Shown here: positions 47,329 through 56,313 of the stretch, in pieces
Position numbering within the stretch: the stretch's first letter is position 1
Layout of the letters: each line of letters begins with the position of its first letter
Assembly (NCBI RefSeq): GCF_003001955.1
Contig: NZ_PVNH01000010.1
Location: 62,001 to 126,000, forward strand
DNA length: 64,000 nt
Source: Prauserella shujinwangii
Lineage (GTDB): Bacteria; Actinomycetota; Actinomycetes; Mycobacteriales; Pseudonocardiaceae
Direction of reading: 5' to 3'
Notes under the pieces: model-generated
Seen by the model: the letters and a program-made list of their open reading frames with translations, nothing else
The model's database searches: none
What the model was told of the DNA's origin: nothing
Program-made: the position numbers and the translations under genes

Positions 47329-48294
47329 ATGCGCGCTGACCGGCTCGTGGCCGCCCTGCTGTTCCTGCAGGCACGCGGACGGGTGACCGCCGCCGAGCTG
47401 GCCACCGAACTGGAGGTGTCGGTGGCCACCGCGCGCCGCGACCTGGAGGCACTGTCCACCTCGGGCGTGCCGGTCTATCCGCAACCCGGCAGAGGGGGCG
47501 GCTGGGCGCTGCTTGGCGGCGCCCGCACCGACCTCAGCGGCCTGTCAGCCGCCGAGGCGCAGGCCCTGTTCCTGCTGGTCGGCCCGGCCGCGGCGGTCTC
47601 CGGCGAGGCCAAGGCGGCACTGCGCAAGCTGGTGCGCGCGCTGCCGCGCACCTTCCGGGCCGACGCGGAGGCCGCCGCGGGCGCCACGATGATCGACCCA
47701 GCCCGCTGGGGCGAGCCCGACCGGGACCGGCCCGAACCGCTCGACCTGCTGCAGGACGCGGTGATCCGGCGGCGCGAACTCCGCCTGACCTACGTCAGCG
47801 GAGCCAGGCAACGGTCCGAGCGGGTCGTCGCCCCCTGGGGTCTGGTGGACAAGGACGACATCTGGTACCTCATCGCCGGTACCGAGCGCGGCAGGCGCAC
47901 GTTCCGCGTCGACCGGATCGGCCATGCCGAGGCGACCGGCGGGACGTTCGAGCGGCCCGCCGACTTCACGCTGGCCGCCGCGTGGGACGAAGTGGTCGGG
48001 GAGGTGGAGCAGCGGCGCTCCCGCACCTGGGCGACGGTGCTCGTGCCGGTCCGGTTCCTCGGCGTGCTGCGTGACCAGTTCGGGCGGCACTGCCACCACG
48101 ACGGGGAGCACGACGACGGCAGGGCACGGGTGCGCCTGGGCGCGCCGACCCCGCTGGACATCGCCCGCCACCTGGCCGGGTGGGGCGCGCTGGTCGAGGT
48201 GGAGGAGCCCCGGTCGGTCCGCGCCGAGCTCGCCCGCCTCGGCGCCGAGCTGACCGGCCGCTACTCCGCCGGCGACCGCGCGGGTGAGTCCTGA
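47329..48294 (+). CDS. YafY/DeoR-type regulator with WYL domain
   Basis: 321-residue regulator. It has an N-terminal winged helix (ADRLVAALLFLQARGRVTAA, with ELEVSVATARRDLEAL), a WYL ligand domain (about 145-225, APWGLVDKDDIWYLIAGTE) and a WCX C-terminal region. WYL regulators sense small ligands or nucleic acids. It is divergent from the VOC-YdeI operon with an intervening perfect dyad. Confidence 0.94.
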   Translation: MRADRLVAALLFLQARGRVTAAELATELEVSVATARRDLEALSTSGVPVYPQPGRGGGWALLGGARTDLSGLSAAEAQALFLLVGPAAAVSGEAKAALRKLVRALPRTFRADAEAAAGATMIDPARWGEPDRDRPEPLDLLQDAVIRRRELRLTYVSGARQRSERVVAPWGLVDKDDIWYLIAGTERGRRTFRVDRIGHAEATGGTFERPADFTLAAAWDEVVGEVEQRRSRTWATVLVPVRFLGVLRDQFGRHCHHDGEHDDGRARVRLGAPTPLDIARHLAGWGALVEVEEPRSVRAELARLGAELTGRYSAGDRAGES

Positions 48295-48414
48295 CCAGCC
48301 GCTCCGCGGCCGCGGCGAGGTGGCGCGGCAGGGTCACGGTCTGGCCCCGCTTTCTCGGTCTCCGGCCGTACTTCCCGGGAGCCAGGCGGGTCATCGCCGT
48401 TCCACGGGCCGGGT

Positions 48415-48843
48415 TCACCCGCCATGAGCGTCGGCACCATTGCTGTCGTCCGCACGCTCGAAATTCTCGCGGTGGCGCAGGATGTCGCTCTGATGGTCAC
48501 GGACCCAGTGCACGAGTCCGTCCACGGCCTCGCTCAGTGAGTGGCCGAGGGGCGTCAGGGCATACTCGACCCGCGGGGGCACCTGCGGGTACGCGGTCCT
48601 GGTGACCAGTCCGTCCCGGGTGAGGGCGCGCAGCGTCTGGCTGAGCATCCGCTGGGAGATACCGGCGACCTGCTCGTGCAGCGCGGTGAAGCGCAGCGGA
48701 CCGGACGCCAGGACCGTGATGGTCAGTAGCGTCCACTTGTCACCCACCCGCGCCAGCACGTCGCGGACGAGCTCGATCGTCTGGGCGCAGTCCGGCGCGA
48801 CCCCACGCCGCGCGAGTTCATGGCCGAGATAGCTGCCTGTCAC
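48415..48843 (-). CDS. HxlR family transcriptional regulator
   Basis: 142-residue winged-helix regulator with RDVLARVGDKWTLLTITVLA, ISQRMLSQTLRALTRDGLV and PPRVEYALTPLGHSL, all typical of HxlR. The GTG at 48843 has AAGGA about 10 bases upstream; a GTG at 48867 is possible but lacks a ribosome site. HxlR proteins often respond to aldehydes or electrophiles. It is divergent from an SRPBCC gene with a dyad between them. Confidence 0.9.
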   Translation of the reverse strand: MTGSYLGHELARRGVAPDCAQTIELVRDVLARVGDKWTLLTITVLASGPLRFTALHEQVAGISQRMLSQTLRALTRDGLVTRTAYPQVPPRVEYALTPLGHSLSEAVDGLVHWVRDHQSDILRHRENFERADDSNGADAHGG

Positions 48844-48925
48844 GGATCGCGGTTCCTTCCCGGTCACCAGCTGACTTCAAAGTGCGTAGGGACGAGCCGG
48901 ACTAAATCGGCCGGACACACGATTC

Positions 48926-48938
48926 TTACTGATCGTAA
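48926..48938. promoter_or_regulatory. Candidate HxlR operator
   Basis: TTAC-TGATC-GTAA, with looser flanking symmetry, in the divergent gap between the HxlR and SRPBCC genes. GTAA/TTAC half-sites fit known HxlR-type sites in general form. Confidence 0.5.
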
Positions 48939-48984
48939 CTGACGGGCGGCCGCCCACTGGCGGTCGTGACAGCGGGAGGACGGC

Positions 48985-49473
48985 ATGGTCCGGCACGACA
49001 CGTTCACGATCGCGCGGCACTTCGAGGTGCCGCGGGAGGAGGTCCACGCGGCGTTCGCCGACACCGGGGTCAGGCGGCGATGGTTCCGGCTTCCCGGAAA
49101 CGGAACCTCGTACGAGCACGACTTCCAGGTGGGCGGTGGTGAGACGGCACGCAGCACCTTCACCGGGCTGAACACGGCGCCCGAACAGTTGGAGTACCGG
49201 TCCTGGTACATCGACATCGCCGGTGTCCACCGGATCGTCTACGGCTACGAGGCCGTCGTGGACGGCGACCTGCGATGGACCTCGCTGGTCACCGTCCGGC
49301 TCGACGCCGAGGGGGACGGAACCCGCCTCGGCTGGACCGAACAGGTGACCTTCGTCAGGTACAGCGGGGACGGCAGTACGGACCTGGCGCACCTGCGCGG
49401 CGCGAGCGTACTGCGGCTGAACGCCCTCGACGCGGCCCTGCGGCCCGGACATCGGCATCAGCGTGCGCGGTGA
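48985..49473 (+). CDS. SRPBCC (AHSA1-like) domain protein
   Basis: 162-residue helix-grip protein: DTFTIARHFEVPREEVHAAF, RRRWFRLPGNGTSYEHDFQV, and LGWTEQVTFVRYSGDGSTDL. The ATG follows GGGAGGA. It is divergent from the HxlR regulator and likely its target. Ligand unknown. Confidence 0.92.
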   Translation: MVRHDTFTIARHFEVPREEVHAAFADTGVRRRWFRLPGNGTSYEHDFQVGGGETARSTFTGLNTAPEQLEYRSWYIDIAGVHRIVYGYEAVVDGDLRWTSLVTVRLDAEGDGTRLGWTEQVTFVRYSGDGSTDLAHLRGASVLRLNALDAALRPGHRHQRAR

Positions 49474-49532
49474 AGGTGTGTTCCGGGGGCAACGCCTCCG
49501 CCACGGAGATCGCCGAATTGCCTGCCCCCCAC

Positions 49533-52500
49533 TCAGCTCGCCGGGCAGGACCCCGCGACCGGGTCCGCGTCGCGGTCGGCGTCCTCCTCCCAGTCCTCGT
49601 CCCCGCCCGTCCGGTACTCCTCGGCGAACACCCGCTCGCCCAGCGCCGCCCGCGCCGTCGCCGCGATGCGGTCCACGTCGCCGCGCTCCGCCGGGGGCAG
49701 GGGAGCGCCCACCCGCTCGCGGATCCGCCCGGCCGTACCGAGCAGCCGGGCCGCCGCACGGTGCTCGCCCGCCAGCGCCGCCACGCCCGCCATGCCCTCC
49801 AGCCCCAGCGCGACGGCACGCGGATCACCACCGGCCCGCGCCACCCGCAGCCCTTCCCGGTGCAGGCGGCAGGCCCGCTCGGGGTCGCCCCGCAGCTCCG
49901 CCACGAACCCCAGCTCGGCGAGGATCAGCGCGACCCCGGACGCTCCCTCTTGCAGCCGATGCCATTCGAGCAGCACGGTCAGCTCCCGCTCGGCCGTGTC
50001 GAGGTCGCCCGCGCGCCGCGCGCCCAGCGCGAGCCCGGTGCGCGCGTACATCTCACCCGGGGCGAACCCCTGCCCGGCGGCCAGCCGCAGCGCCCGCTCG
50101 TGCAGCTCCCGCGCGCGGTCCGCATCGCCGGTCAGCAGCGCGACCCGGCCCAGCCACGACAGCTGGTACGACACCTCCGGCCACAGGCCGAGCTCCCGCG
50201 CCAGGCGCAACCCCTCCTCGTGCTCCCGCCTGGCGGCCCGGTAGTCGCCGCCGATCTGCGCGAGCACACCCAGCGCGAACGACGCCTGCAACTGCCCCCA
50301 CCGGTCGCCGAGCTCCCGGAACCGGCGCGCGCTCTCCTCGGCGCGGTCCCGCGCACCGGCGAGATCGCCCCGCGCCATCGCCTGGCTGGCCCCGTCGGCG
50401 AGCGCCGCCGCGACACCCCACCCGTCGTCCAGCGCCCGGAACGACTCCAGGGCGAGGGCGGTCAGCTCCTCGGCTCTGGCCAGGTCGCCGACCGTGCCCA
50501 GCACGTAGCCCAGGAACCACAGCGCCCGCGCCCGAGGTCCCGCGTCGGGGATCTCCCGCGCCGTGGCCACCGCCGCCAGGTCCGCGCGCCCGCCCGCGAG
50601 CACGTCGAGCCCCGCGAGCCAGGCCAGGGCCGCACCCCGCGCCGACGTCCCTTCCGCCCCGGGGACGGCGAGCGACGCCCGCAGCGACCGCCTGGCCTCG
50701 CCCAGCCGCCCGCGCAGGAACCAGTACCACGTGAGGGCGCACGCCAGCCGCAACGCCTCCTCGGCGAGCCCCTGCCGGACGGTCGTGTCCAGCGCTGACC
50801 GCATGTTCGCGGCCTCGGCGTCCAGTCGCTCCAACCAGTCCCGCTGGGCCGGGCCGCGCAGCCGCGGCTCGAGGTCGCGGGCGAGCGCGGCGTACCAGGC
50901 GGCGTGCCGCGCCCGCACGGCACCGGCCTCACCGGCCTCGGCGAGCCGCTCCAGGCAGTAGGCGGCCACCGACTCCAGCAGGCGGTACCTCCGGCCGCCC
51001 CGGCCGTCGTCGTCGCCGACCACGAGCGACCGGTCCACCAGCCTGGCCAGCAGCTCGACGACCTCGCCGGAGCCGACCGGTCCGCCCGCGCACACCGCCT
51101 CCGCCGCATCCAGCGCGCAACTCTCGGCGTGCACGGCGAGCCGCCGCAGCACCACGCGTTCGGGCTCGTCGAGCAGCTCCCAGCTCCAGTCGATCACCGC
51201 CCGCAGCGTCCGCTGGCGGGGCGGAGCGTCCCGGTAACCCGCCGCCAGCACGGCGAACCGGTCATCGAGCCGGGCCAGCAGCTCGTGTGCGCCGAGTGCT
51301 CGCAGCCGTGTCGCGGCCAGCTCCAGGGCGAGCGGAAGGCCGTCGAGACGGCGGCAGATCGCGGCGACCGCGTGAACGTTCTCCTCGCCCAGCCGGAACC
51401 CGGGTGCGGCCGCGGCCGCTCTCGCCGCGAACAGGCGCACGGCGCTGAACTCGCGCACCGACCGCAGCACCTCCGCGGCAGGGCGGGCCGGGCCGGCGTG
51501 CCCCGCCCCGGGAATGCCCAGCGGCGGCACCGTCCACAGCACCTCGCCGGACAGCCCGAGCGGTTGCCGGCTTGTCACGAGCACCCGCAATTCCGGAGCC
51601 GCCCTCAGCAACCGGGCCACCAGTGCGGCGACCGGCTCCACCAGCTGCTCGCAGTTGTCCAGCACGAGCAGCCCGTCGCGGTCCCGCACGGCGTCGGCGA
51701 GCCGGTCGGGCAGCGGAGCCCGCGCGCCCGCCGCGGTGGAGTCCCGCACGCCGAGCACGGCGGCGACGGCCTCCGCGACGCGAGCGGCGACCTCCCGGTC
51801 CGGCGCCCGCCGGTCGAGTCCGGCCAGCTCGGCCAGCCACACGCCGTCCGGGACGTGGTCCGCAAGCCGCCTCGCCGTCTCCAGCGCCAGCCGGGTCTTG
51901 CCGACCCCGCCCGGGCCGGTGAGCGTCACCAGCCGCGTGGAGCCGAGGAGGGAACGGATCTCGCGCACCGCCTCCTCCCGGCCCACCAGCTCGGTCAGCG
52001 GAACGGGCAGGGTCGCCCGCACCCGCCGTGGCGACGGCGGCGCCAGCCCGGGCTCCTGACGCAGGATCGCCTGGTGCAGCTCGGTCACCTCGGAACCGGG
52101 TTCGAGGCCGAGCTCGTCGGCCAGCCGCTGCCGCAGCTCCCGGTACGCGGCCAGGGCCTCGGACTGCCGCCCGGCACGGTAGAGCGCCCGCATGTGCAGC
52201 GCCCGCAGCCGTTCGCGCAGCGGATACCGCGTGACGAGATCGGCCAGGTCGGCGAGCACGCGGTCGACCTCGCCGAGCGCGAGCCTGACCTCCGCCAGTT
52301 CCTCCAGCGCGGCCAGCCGTTCCTCGTCGAGCCGGTGCGCGAGCGGCGCCGCGAACGGCTCACCCGCGAAGTCGGCCAGCGCGGGACCCCGCCACAGTGC
52401 GGCGGCCTCGGCCAGCAACGCGGCTTTCGCACCGGGCTCGGCCGTTCCCGCCGCCCGGCCGGTGAGCTCGCGGAACCGCCACGCGTCCACCGCCTCGTCC

Positions 52501-52790
52501 GGCACCTCCAGCGCATACCCGGCGGAGCGGTGGACGACGAGTGCCCGCCCGCCCGGCTCGGCGCGCTCCAGCACCCGCCGCAACTGCGAGACCTTGGTCT
52601 GCAGGGTGTTGGCCGGGTTGCCGGGCAGCCGCTCGCCCCACAGATCGGCGGCCAGGCGCTCCACGGGCACCGGGCGGCCCTGGTGCAGCATCAGGTCGGC
52701 CAGCAGAGCGCGCACCTTGGCCTCCGGCACCCTGACCTCGGTGCCCTCCGCCGTCCACACCGCGAGCGGCCCCAGTACCCCGAATCGCAC
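49533..52790 (-). CDS. AfsR/SARP family regulator with BTAD, NB-ARC and TPR domains
   Basis: 1085-residue STAND-type regulator. It has a winged helix (1-95, MRFGVLGPLAVWTAEGTEVR) and BTAD (about 100-245). The NB-ARC ATPase (about 265-560) has Walker A GPGGVGKTRLALE and Walker B DGLLVLDNCEQL. A long TPR solenoid extends to the C terminus. The GTG lies 6 bases after a TAACGT hexamer with no ribosome site, so it is probably leaderless. It is divergent from two imine-reductase-like genes, its likely targets. No biosynthetic cluster is visible in the window. Confidence 0.95.
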   Translation of the reverse strand: MRFGVLGPLAVWTAEGTEVRVPEAKVRALLADLMLHQGRPVPVERLAADLWGERLPGNPANTLQTKVSQLRRVLERAEPGGRALVVHRSAGYALEVPDEAVDAWRFRELTGRAAGTAEPGAKAALLAEAAALWRGPALADFAGEPFAAPLAHRLDEERLAALEELAEVRLALGEVDRVLADLADLVTRYPLRERLRALHMRALYRAGRQSEALAAYRELRQRLADELGLEPGSEVTELHQAILRQEPGLAPPSPRRVRATLPVPLTELVGREEAVREIRSLLGSTRLVTLTGPGGVGKTRLALETARRLADHVPDGVWLAELAGLDRRAPDREVAARVAEAVAAVLGVRDSTAAGARAPLPDRLADAVRDRDGLLVLDNCEQLVEPVAALVARLLRAAPELRVLVTSRQPLGLSGEVLWTVPPLGIPGAGHAGPARPAAEVLRSVREFSAVRLFAARAAAAAPGFRLGEENVHAVAAICRRLDGLPLALELAATRLRALGAHELLARLDDRFAVLAAGYRDAPPRQRTLRAVIDWSWELLDEPERVVLRRLAVHAESCALDAAEAVCAGGPVGSGEVVELLARLVDRSLVVGDDDGRGGRRYRLLESVAAYCLERLAEAGEAGAVRARHAAWYAALARDLEPRLRGPAQRDWLERLDAEAANMRSALDTTVRQGLAEEALRLACALTWYWFLRGRLGEARRSLRASLAVPGAEGTSARGAALAWLAGLDVLAGGRADLAAVATAREIPDAGPRARALWFLGYVLGTVGDLARAEELTALALESFRALDDGWGVAAALADGASQAMARGDLAGARDRAEESARRFRELGDRWGQLQASFALGVLAQIGGDYRAARREHEEGLRLARELGLWPEVSYQLSWLGRVALLTGDADRARELHERALRLAAGQGFAPGEMYARTGLALGARRAGDLDTAERELTVLLEWHRLQEGASGVALILAELGFVAELRGDPERACRLHREGLRVARAGGDPRAVALGLEGMAGVAALAGEHRAAARLLGTAGRIRERVGAPLPPAERGDVDRIAATARAALGERVFAEEYRTGGDEDWEEDADRDADPVAGSCPAS

Positions 52791-52873
52791 GAGCCGACGT
52801 TACCGGCGGCCACCGACGAAACCGTGCGCGAACCCGCAGCGATCCGTGCGAGCGCACCGCCACGGTGAACCCC

Positions 52874-53761
52874 ATGACCGAACAGCACAAACCAGCGGTG
52901 AGCGTGCTCGGCCTCGGCGCGATGGGCACCGCCCTCGCCGAGGCCCTGCTCGCGGCGGGACATCCGACCACGGTCTGGAACCGCACCCCGGCCAGGACCG
53001 ATCCACTGGTGGCCAAGGGCGCCGCCAGGGCCGCCGACGTGGGGGAGGCGGTGTCGGCGAGCAGGCTCGTCCTCGTGTGCCTGCTCGACCACCCCTCCGT
53101 CCACAGCGCACTCGACCCCGCCGCCGACCGGCTGCGTGGCCGGGCTCTGGTGAACCTGACCAGCGGCACACCGGCGCAGGCGGAGGAGCTGGCGACGTGG
53201 GCGTCGTGCCACGGCGCCGACTTCCTCGACGGCGGGATCATGGCCGTCCCGCCGATGATCGGCAAGCCCGGCGCGTTCGTCCTCTACAGCGGTTCGCGGG
53301 ACGCGTTCGACGCCTACCGCGGCACTCTCGACGTCCTGGCGGACAGCCGTTACCTCGGCACGGAGCCCGGCCGCGCGGCGTTGTACGACACCGCGCTGCT
53401 CAGCGGCATGTACGGCATGTTCATGGGCATCCTGCACGCGCTCGCCCTCGTCACGGCGGACGGCACGGCGGCGGGGGAGTTCGCGCCGATGCTGCGGGAA
53501 TGGCTCGACGCCATGTCGGGCTTCGCCACCAGCGCCGCCGAGCAGATCGACCGCGCCGACTACGCGCTCGGCGTCGTCTCCAGCCTCGCCATGCAGGCCA
53601 CCGGCTTCGACGAGTTCCTCGACGTCGCCCGCGAGCGCGGCGTCAGCCCGGAACTGCTCGCCCCGCTCGGGCCGCTGCTGCGGCGGCGCGTCGCCGACGG
53701 GCACGGGCACGAGGACATCACCGGAGTCATCGAACTACTCAGGACAGGGAGCGCCGGATGA
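52874..53761 (+). CDS. NAD(P)-dependent oxidoreductase, imine reductase-like (copy 1)
   Basis: 295-residue beta-hydroxyacid-dehydrogenase/IRED-like protein. The N-terminal Rossmann fold has VSVLGLGAMGTALAEALLAA and TTVWNRTPAR (NADPH preference is suggested by NRT). The VNLTSGTPAQAEELATWA strand and the DGGIMAVPPMIG region precede the all-helical C-terminal dimer domain. IREDs reduce cyclic imines; related enzymes do reductive amination. The ATG at 52874 is preferred over the GTG at 52865. It overlaps copy 2 by 4 bases. Confidence 0.92.
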   Translation: MTEQHKPAVSVLGLGAMGTALAEALLAAGHPTTVWNRTPARTDPLVAKGAARAADVGEAVSASRLVLVCLLDHPSVHSALDPAADRLRGRALVNLTSGTPAQAEELATWASCHGADFLDGGIMAVPPMIGKPGAFVLYSGSRDAFDAYRGTLDVLADSRYLGTEPGRAALYDTALLSGMYGMFMGILHALALVTADGTAAGEFAPMLREWLDAMSGFATSAAEQIDRADYALGVVSSLAMQATGFDEFLDVARERGVSPELLAPLGPLLRRRVADGHGHEDITGVIELLRTGSAG

Positions 53762-54642
53762 ACGACAGCACGAGGGAGCCCGTCACCGTGATCGGCCTCG
53801 GCCCCATGGGCCAGGCGATGGTGCGCGTCCTGCTGGGCCGCGGCCACCGGGTGACCGTGTGGAACCGGACGGCGGCGCGAGCCGACGCGGTGGTGGCGGA
53901 GGGCGCCGTCCGCGCGGGCACCCCGGCCGAGGCCCTCGCCGCGAGCGAACTGGTGCTGCTCAGCCTCACCGACTACCAGGCCATGTACGACATCCTCGGC
54001 GCAGCCGAGGGCGCGCTCGGCGGCAGGGTGGTGGTGAACCTCAGCTCGGACACCCCGCAACGCACCAGGGATGCCGCGGGCTGGCTCGCCGAGCGCGGCG
54101 CACGGCTGCTGGTGGGCGGCATCATGGTGCCGGCCGAACTGGTGGGCAGCGACCAGGCGTACGTCTTCTACAGCGGGCCGAAAGCGGTGTTCGACGCGCA
54201 CGAGGAGACTTTGCGGCCGATCGGGAGGCCCGATCACCGGGGCGAGGACCCCGCACTGGCCCAGCTGTACTACCAGGCGCAGCTGGACATCTTCCTCACC
54301 TCGCTGTCGGCGTACCTGCACGCGACCGCGCTGCTGCGCGCGGCGGGCGTCGAGGCCACCACGTTCCTGCCGTACGCGACGGAGACGTTCGACACGATGT
54401 CCTACTACCTCGGCGACGCCGCGCGGGAGATCGAGGCCGGCACGTACCCCGGCGACCTGGCGTCGGTGACGATGATGGGCGCGACCGCCGACCACATCGT
54501 CGGGGCGAGCGCCGCGGCCGGGATCGACCTCGACCTGCCGAGGGCGGTGCGGAGCCACTACGCCCGCGCGATCGCCGCCGGGCACGGCAAGGACAGCTGG
54601 ACCAGCCTGTTCGAAGTGATCAGCAGGCGCGACGACGGCTGA
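53758..54642 (+). CDS. NAD(P)-dependent oxidoreductase, imine reductase-like (copy 2)
   Basis: 294-residue paralogue of the preceding gene: VTVIGLGPMGQAMVRVLLGR, VTVWNRTAAR, VNLSSDTPQRTRDAAGWLA, GGIMVPAELVG, and a helical C-terminal domain (QLYYQAQLDIFLTSLSAYLH). The start overlaps the previous stop (ATGA), so expression is coupled. The active-site region differs between the two copies (IMAVPPMIGK versus IMVPAELVGS), implying different substrates. A strong hairpin follows. Confidence 0.92.
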   Translation: MNDSTREPVTVIGLGPMGQAMVRVLLGRGHRVTVWNRTAARADAVVAEGAVRAGTPAEALAASELVLLSLTDYQAMYDILGAAEGALGGRVVVNLSSDTPQRTRDAAGWLAERGARLLVGGIMVPAELVGSDQAYVFYSGPKAVFDAHEETLRPIGRPDHRGEDPALAQLYYQAQLDIFLTSLSAYLHATALLRAAGVEATTFLPYATETFDTMSYYLGDAAREIEAGTYPGDLASVTMMGATADHIVGASAAAGIDLDLPRAVRSHYARAIAAGHGKDSWTSLFEVISRRDDG

Positions 54643-54646
54643 CCGG

Positions 54647-54682
54647 GCGGGTGGGCTGACCCCCAGTCGTCAGCCCACCCGC
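54647..54682. terminator. Bidirectional hairpin with perfect 14-bp arms
   Basis: GCGGGTGGGCTGAC (54647-54660) pairs perfectly with 54669-54682 around an 8-base loop. It starts 5 bases after the reductase stop and includes the stop codon of the convergent DUF1905 gene. Confidence 0.85.
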
Positions 54683-54960
54683 TCCTCGAGCCGGACCGTC
54701 ACGTCATCGCCGGGGCCCTTGCCGATCGCGGCACGGAGCTTGGCGGTCACCGGAAGCTTGTGGGTTCCGTCGCCCAGCGCCATGAAGGAACTGCGGAACG
54801 GGTGCCCCTCGATGGTGCCGCGCACCTTGACCAGCCCTCGCGTGCCGAAGAACTCGGCCGAGCCGGGCATGACCACGTACGTCCAGCCGCCCTTGGCGGG
54901 GCTGCGCTGCAGGGGCGCGGTGAACTCCTTGTCCAGGCGCGTGCCGTTGTCCTCGGTCAT
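54670..54960 (-). CDS. DUF1905 domain protein
   Basis: 96-residue small beta-barrel protein: [40 protein letters not shown] and [20 protein letters not shown], the family pattern. Function unknown. The ATG overlaps the stop of the upstream VOC gene (ATGA), so they are coupled. Confidence 0.93.
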   Translation of the reverse strand: MTEDNGTRLDKEFTAPLQRSPAKGGWTYVVMPGSAEFFGTRGLVKVRGTIEGHPFRSSFMALGDGTHKLPVTAKLRAAIGKGPGDDVTVRLEERVG

Positions 54961-55349
54961 GCCGGTGTCTCCTCGATCATCTGGAAGGTGTTTCCGTCCG
55001 GGTCCCGGAACGTGAACATCGGCGGCACGCCCTCCCAGACGAGCAGCGGGTCCACCGCGACGCCTCTCGCCGCGAGCTCAGTGTGCGCCGCGGCGGCGTC
55101 GCTCGTGGTCAACCGGATACCGGTGTCGGCGGCCGGCGTGCCCTGCTTCGCCGCGACCAGCGCGACCGACGTGACCGCCCCCGCGGGAGCGACCTCGATC
55201 CACCGGGCGCCGAGCTGGGGGAGCGGGGCGTCCAGCCGCTTCTCGAAGCCGAGGACGCCGACGAAGAACCCGATCGCGCGGTCCTGGTCGGTGACGGGAA
55301 CGCTGACGGTGCGCACGCCGAGCACCGCGGTCTCGAGGGGACCCTTCAT
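54957..55349 (-). CDS. VOC family protein
   Basis: 130-residue glyoxalase-fold protein: [39 protein letters not shown] and [14 protein letters not shown]. It is the first gene of a two-gene operon with DUF1905. Its promoter region has TAAGCAA-containing dyads. Function unknown. Confidence 0.93.
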   Translation of the reverse strand: MKGPLETAVLGVRTVSVPVTDQDRAIGFFVGVLGFEKRLDAPLPQLGARWIEVAPAGAVTSVALVAAKQGTPAADTGIRLTTSDAAAAHTELAARGVAVDPLLVWEGVPPMFTFRDPDGNTFQMIEETPA

Positions 55350-55362
55350 CCAAACCTCCGTG

Positions 55363-55398
55363 GGTTGCTTTAAGCAAGCACAGTACTCCTAAGCAACC
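55363..55398 (-). promoter_or_regulatory. Nested dyads in the VOC-DUF1905 promoter
   Basis: TTGCTT-T-AAGCAA (55365-55377) is a perfect short dyad, and GGTTGCTT (55363-55370) also pairs perfectly with AAGCAACC (55391-55398). A weak TTGCTT/TTAAAG promoter on the minus strand overlaps them. The binding regulator is not adjacent. Confidence 0.45.
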
Positions 55399-55505
55399 AG
55401 CGTCACCAGCCTCAGTGGAGCTTTTCCCGGCAGCGCGCCATCGGCACCGGCCGGGGTTTCCGTTTTGTCCAAGCGGCCGGTGGCCGGGGCTGCCAAGGTG
55501 TGGGG

Positions 55506-55859
55506 ATGATCAGGAGAATCTTTCCCTACGCCGACGGAGGGGACCTCGCCGCTTCCCGGGCCTTCTACGTCGAGGTGTTCGGGCTCGACGTCGCGATGGA
55601 GGATCCGGTCCTGTGCGTGCAGTCTCCGGCCAACCCCGCGGCGCAGGTGATCGTCCCTCCAGCCGGGATGGACGAGACCCCGCCACGTCTCGGGATCGAC
55701 GTGGGTGAACCGGCAGCCGTCGACGCGGCGCACGCCGAGGCCGTGCGCCGTGGGCTCCGTATCGTCTACCCGCTCACCGACGAGCCGTGGGGCGTGCGCC
55801 GGTTCTTCGTGGAGGATCCGGGCGGCACGGTGGTCAACGTGCTCGCGCACCTGCCCTGA
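55506..55859 (+). CDS. VOC family protein
   Basis: 117-residue glyoxalase-fold protein: MIRRIFPYADGGDLAASRAF, YVEVFGLDVAMEDPVL and RRFFVEDPGGTVVNVLAHL. The ATG at 55506 is used; the GTG at 55500 is an alternative. It stands alone, with the HTH gene convergent 43 bases on. Function unknown. Confidence 0.9.
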   Translation: MIRRIFPYADGGDLAASRAFYVEVFGLDVAMEDPVLCVQSPANPAAQVIVPPAGMDETPPRLGIDVGEPAAVDAAHAEAVRRGLRIVYPLTDEPWGVRRFFVEDPGGTVVNVLAHLP

Positions 55860-55902
55860 TCCGGAGGCAGCGGCAGGCGACCACCTGCCCACCGCCGGAG
55901 TC

Positions 55903-56250
55903 CTACGTGCGGTCCGCGTCGGCGAGGGCGTCGATGAGCGCGCCCACCGTGTGGTCGGCCTCCAGCGGGTGCCGCAGCCTGCCCTGCGCGTTGACCGTGT
56001 AGGAGTTGCGCCTGCCGACCTTCGCGCGGGTGAGGTAGCCGCCCTCGACGAGGTCGGCGACGATGCCCTGCACGGCCCGTTCCGTGATACCGACCTTCAG
56101 GGCCAGCTCACGCATCGTCAGCCGCGAGTCCGAGGCCAGGCAGAGCAGGACGTGACCGTGGTTGGTCAGGAACGTCCAGCCGGGCGACGTGGCCCTGGCC
56201 TTCGTCCTCGTGCTGGTCTCCGTGGCTTCGGACATGGTCACGGCCGACAT
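55903..56250 (-). CDS. Winged-helix transcriptional regulator (MarR/ArsR-like fold)
   Basis: 115-residue protein: WTFLTNHGHVLLCLASDSRL, recognition region KVGITERAVQGIVADLVEGG and wing GRRNSYTVNAQGRLRHPLEA. It is the third gene of the leftward formamidase operon, 63 bases after fmdA. It may regulate amide use or be read through only. The start is ATG at 56250, with a second ATG at 56235. Confidence 0.88.
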   Translation of the reverse strand: MSAVTMSEATETSTRTKARATSPGWTFLTNHGHVLLCLASDSRLTMRELALKVGITERAVQGIVADLVEGGYLTRAKVGRRNSYTVNAQGRLRHPLEADHTVGALIDALADADRT

Positions 56251-56313
56251 GGTATCCCGCCGGGGACACTCCGATCAGCCGTTCGCCGGCGAACCGGCGC
56301 CGCGGGCGCGCGG

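Noticed and set aside
49533-54642. SARP/AfsR regulator taken as a sign of a biosynthetic gene cluster
   Set aside because: No polyketide, peptide, terpene or other core biosynthetic gene is present in the window.
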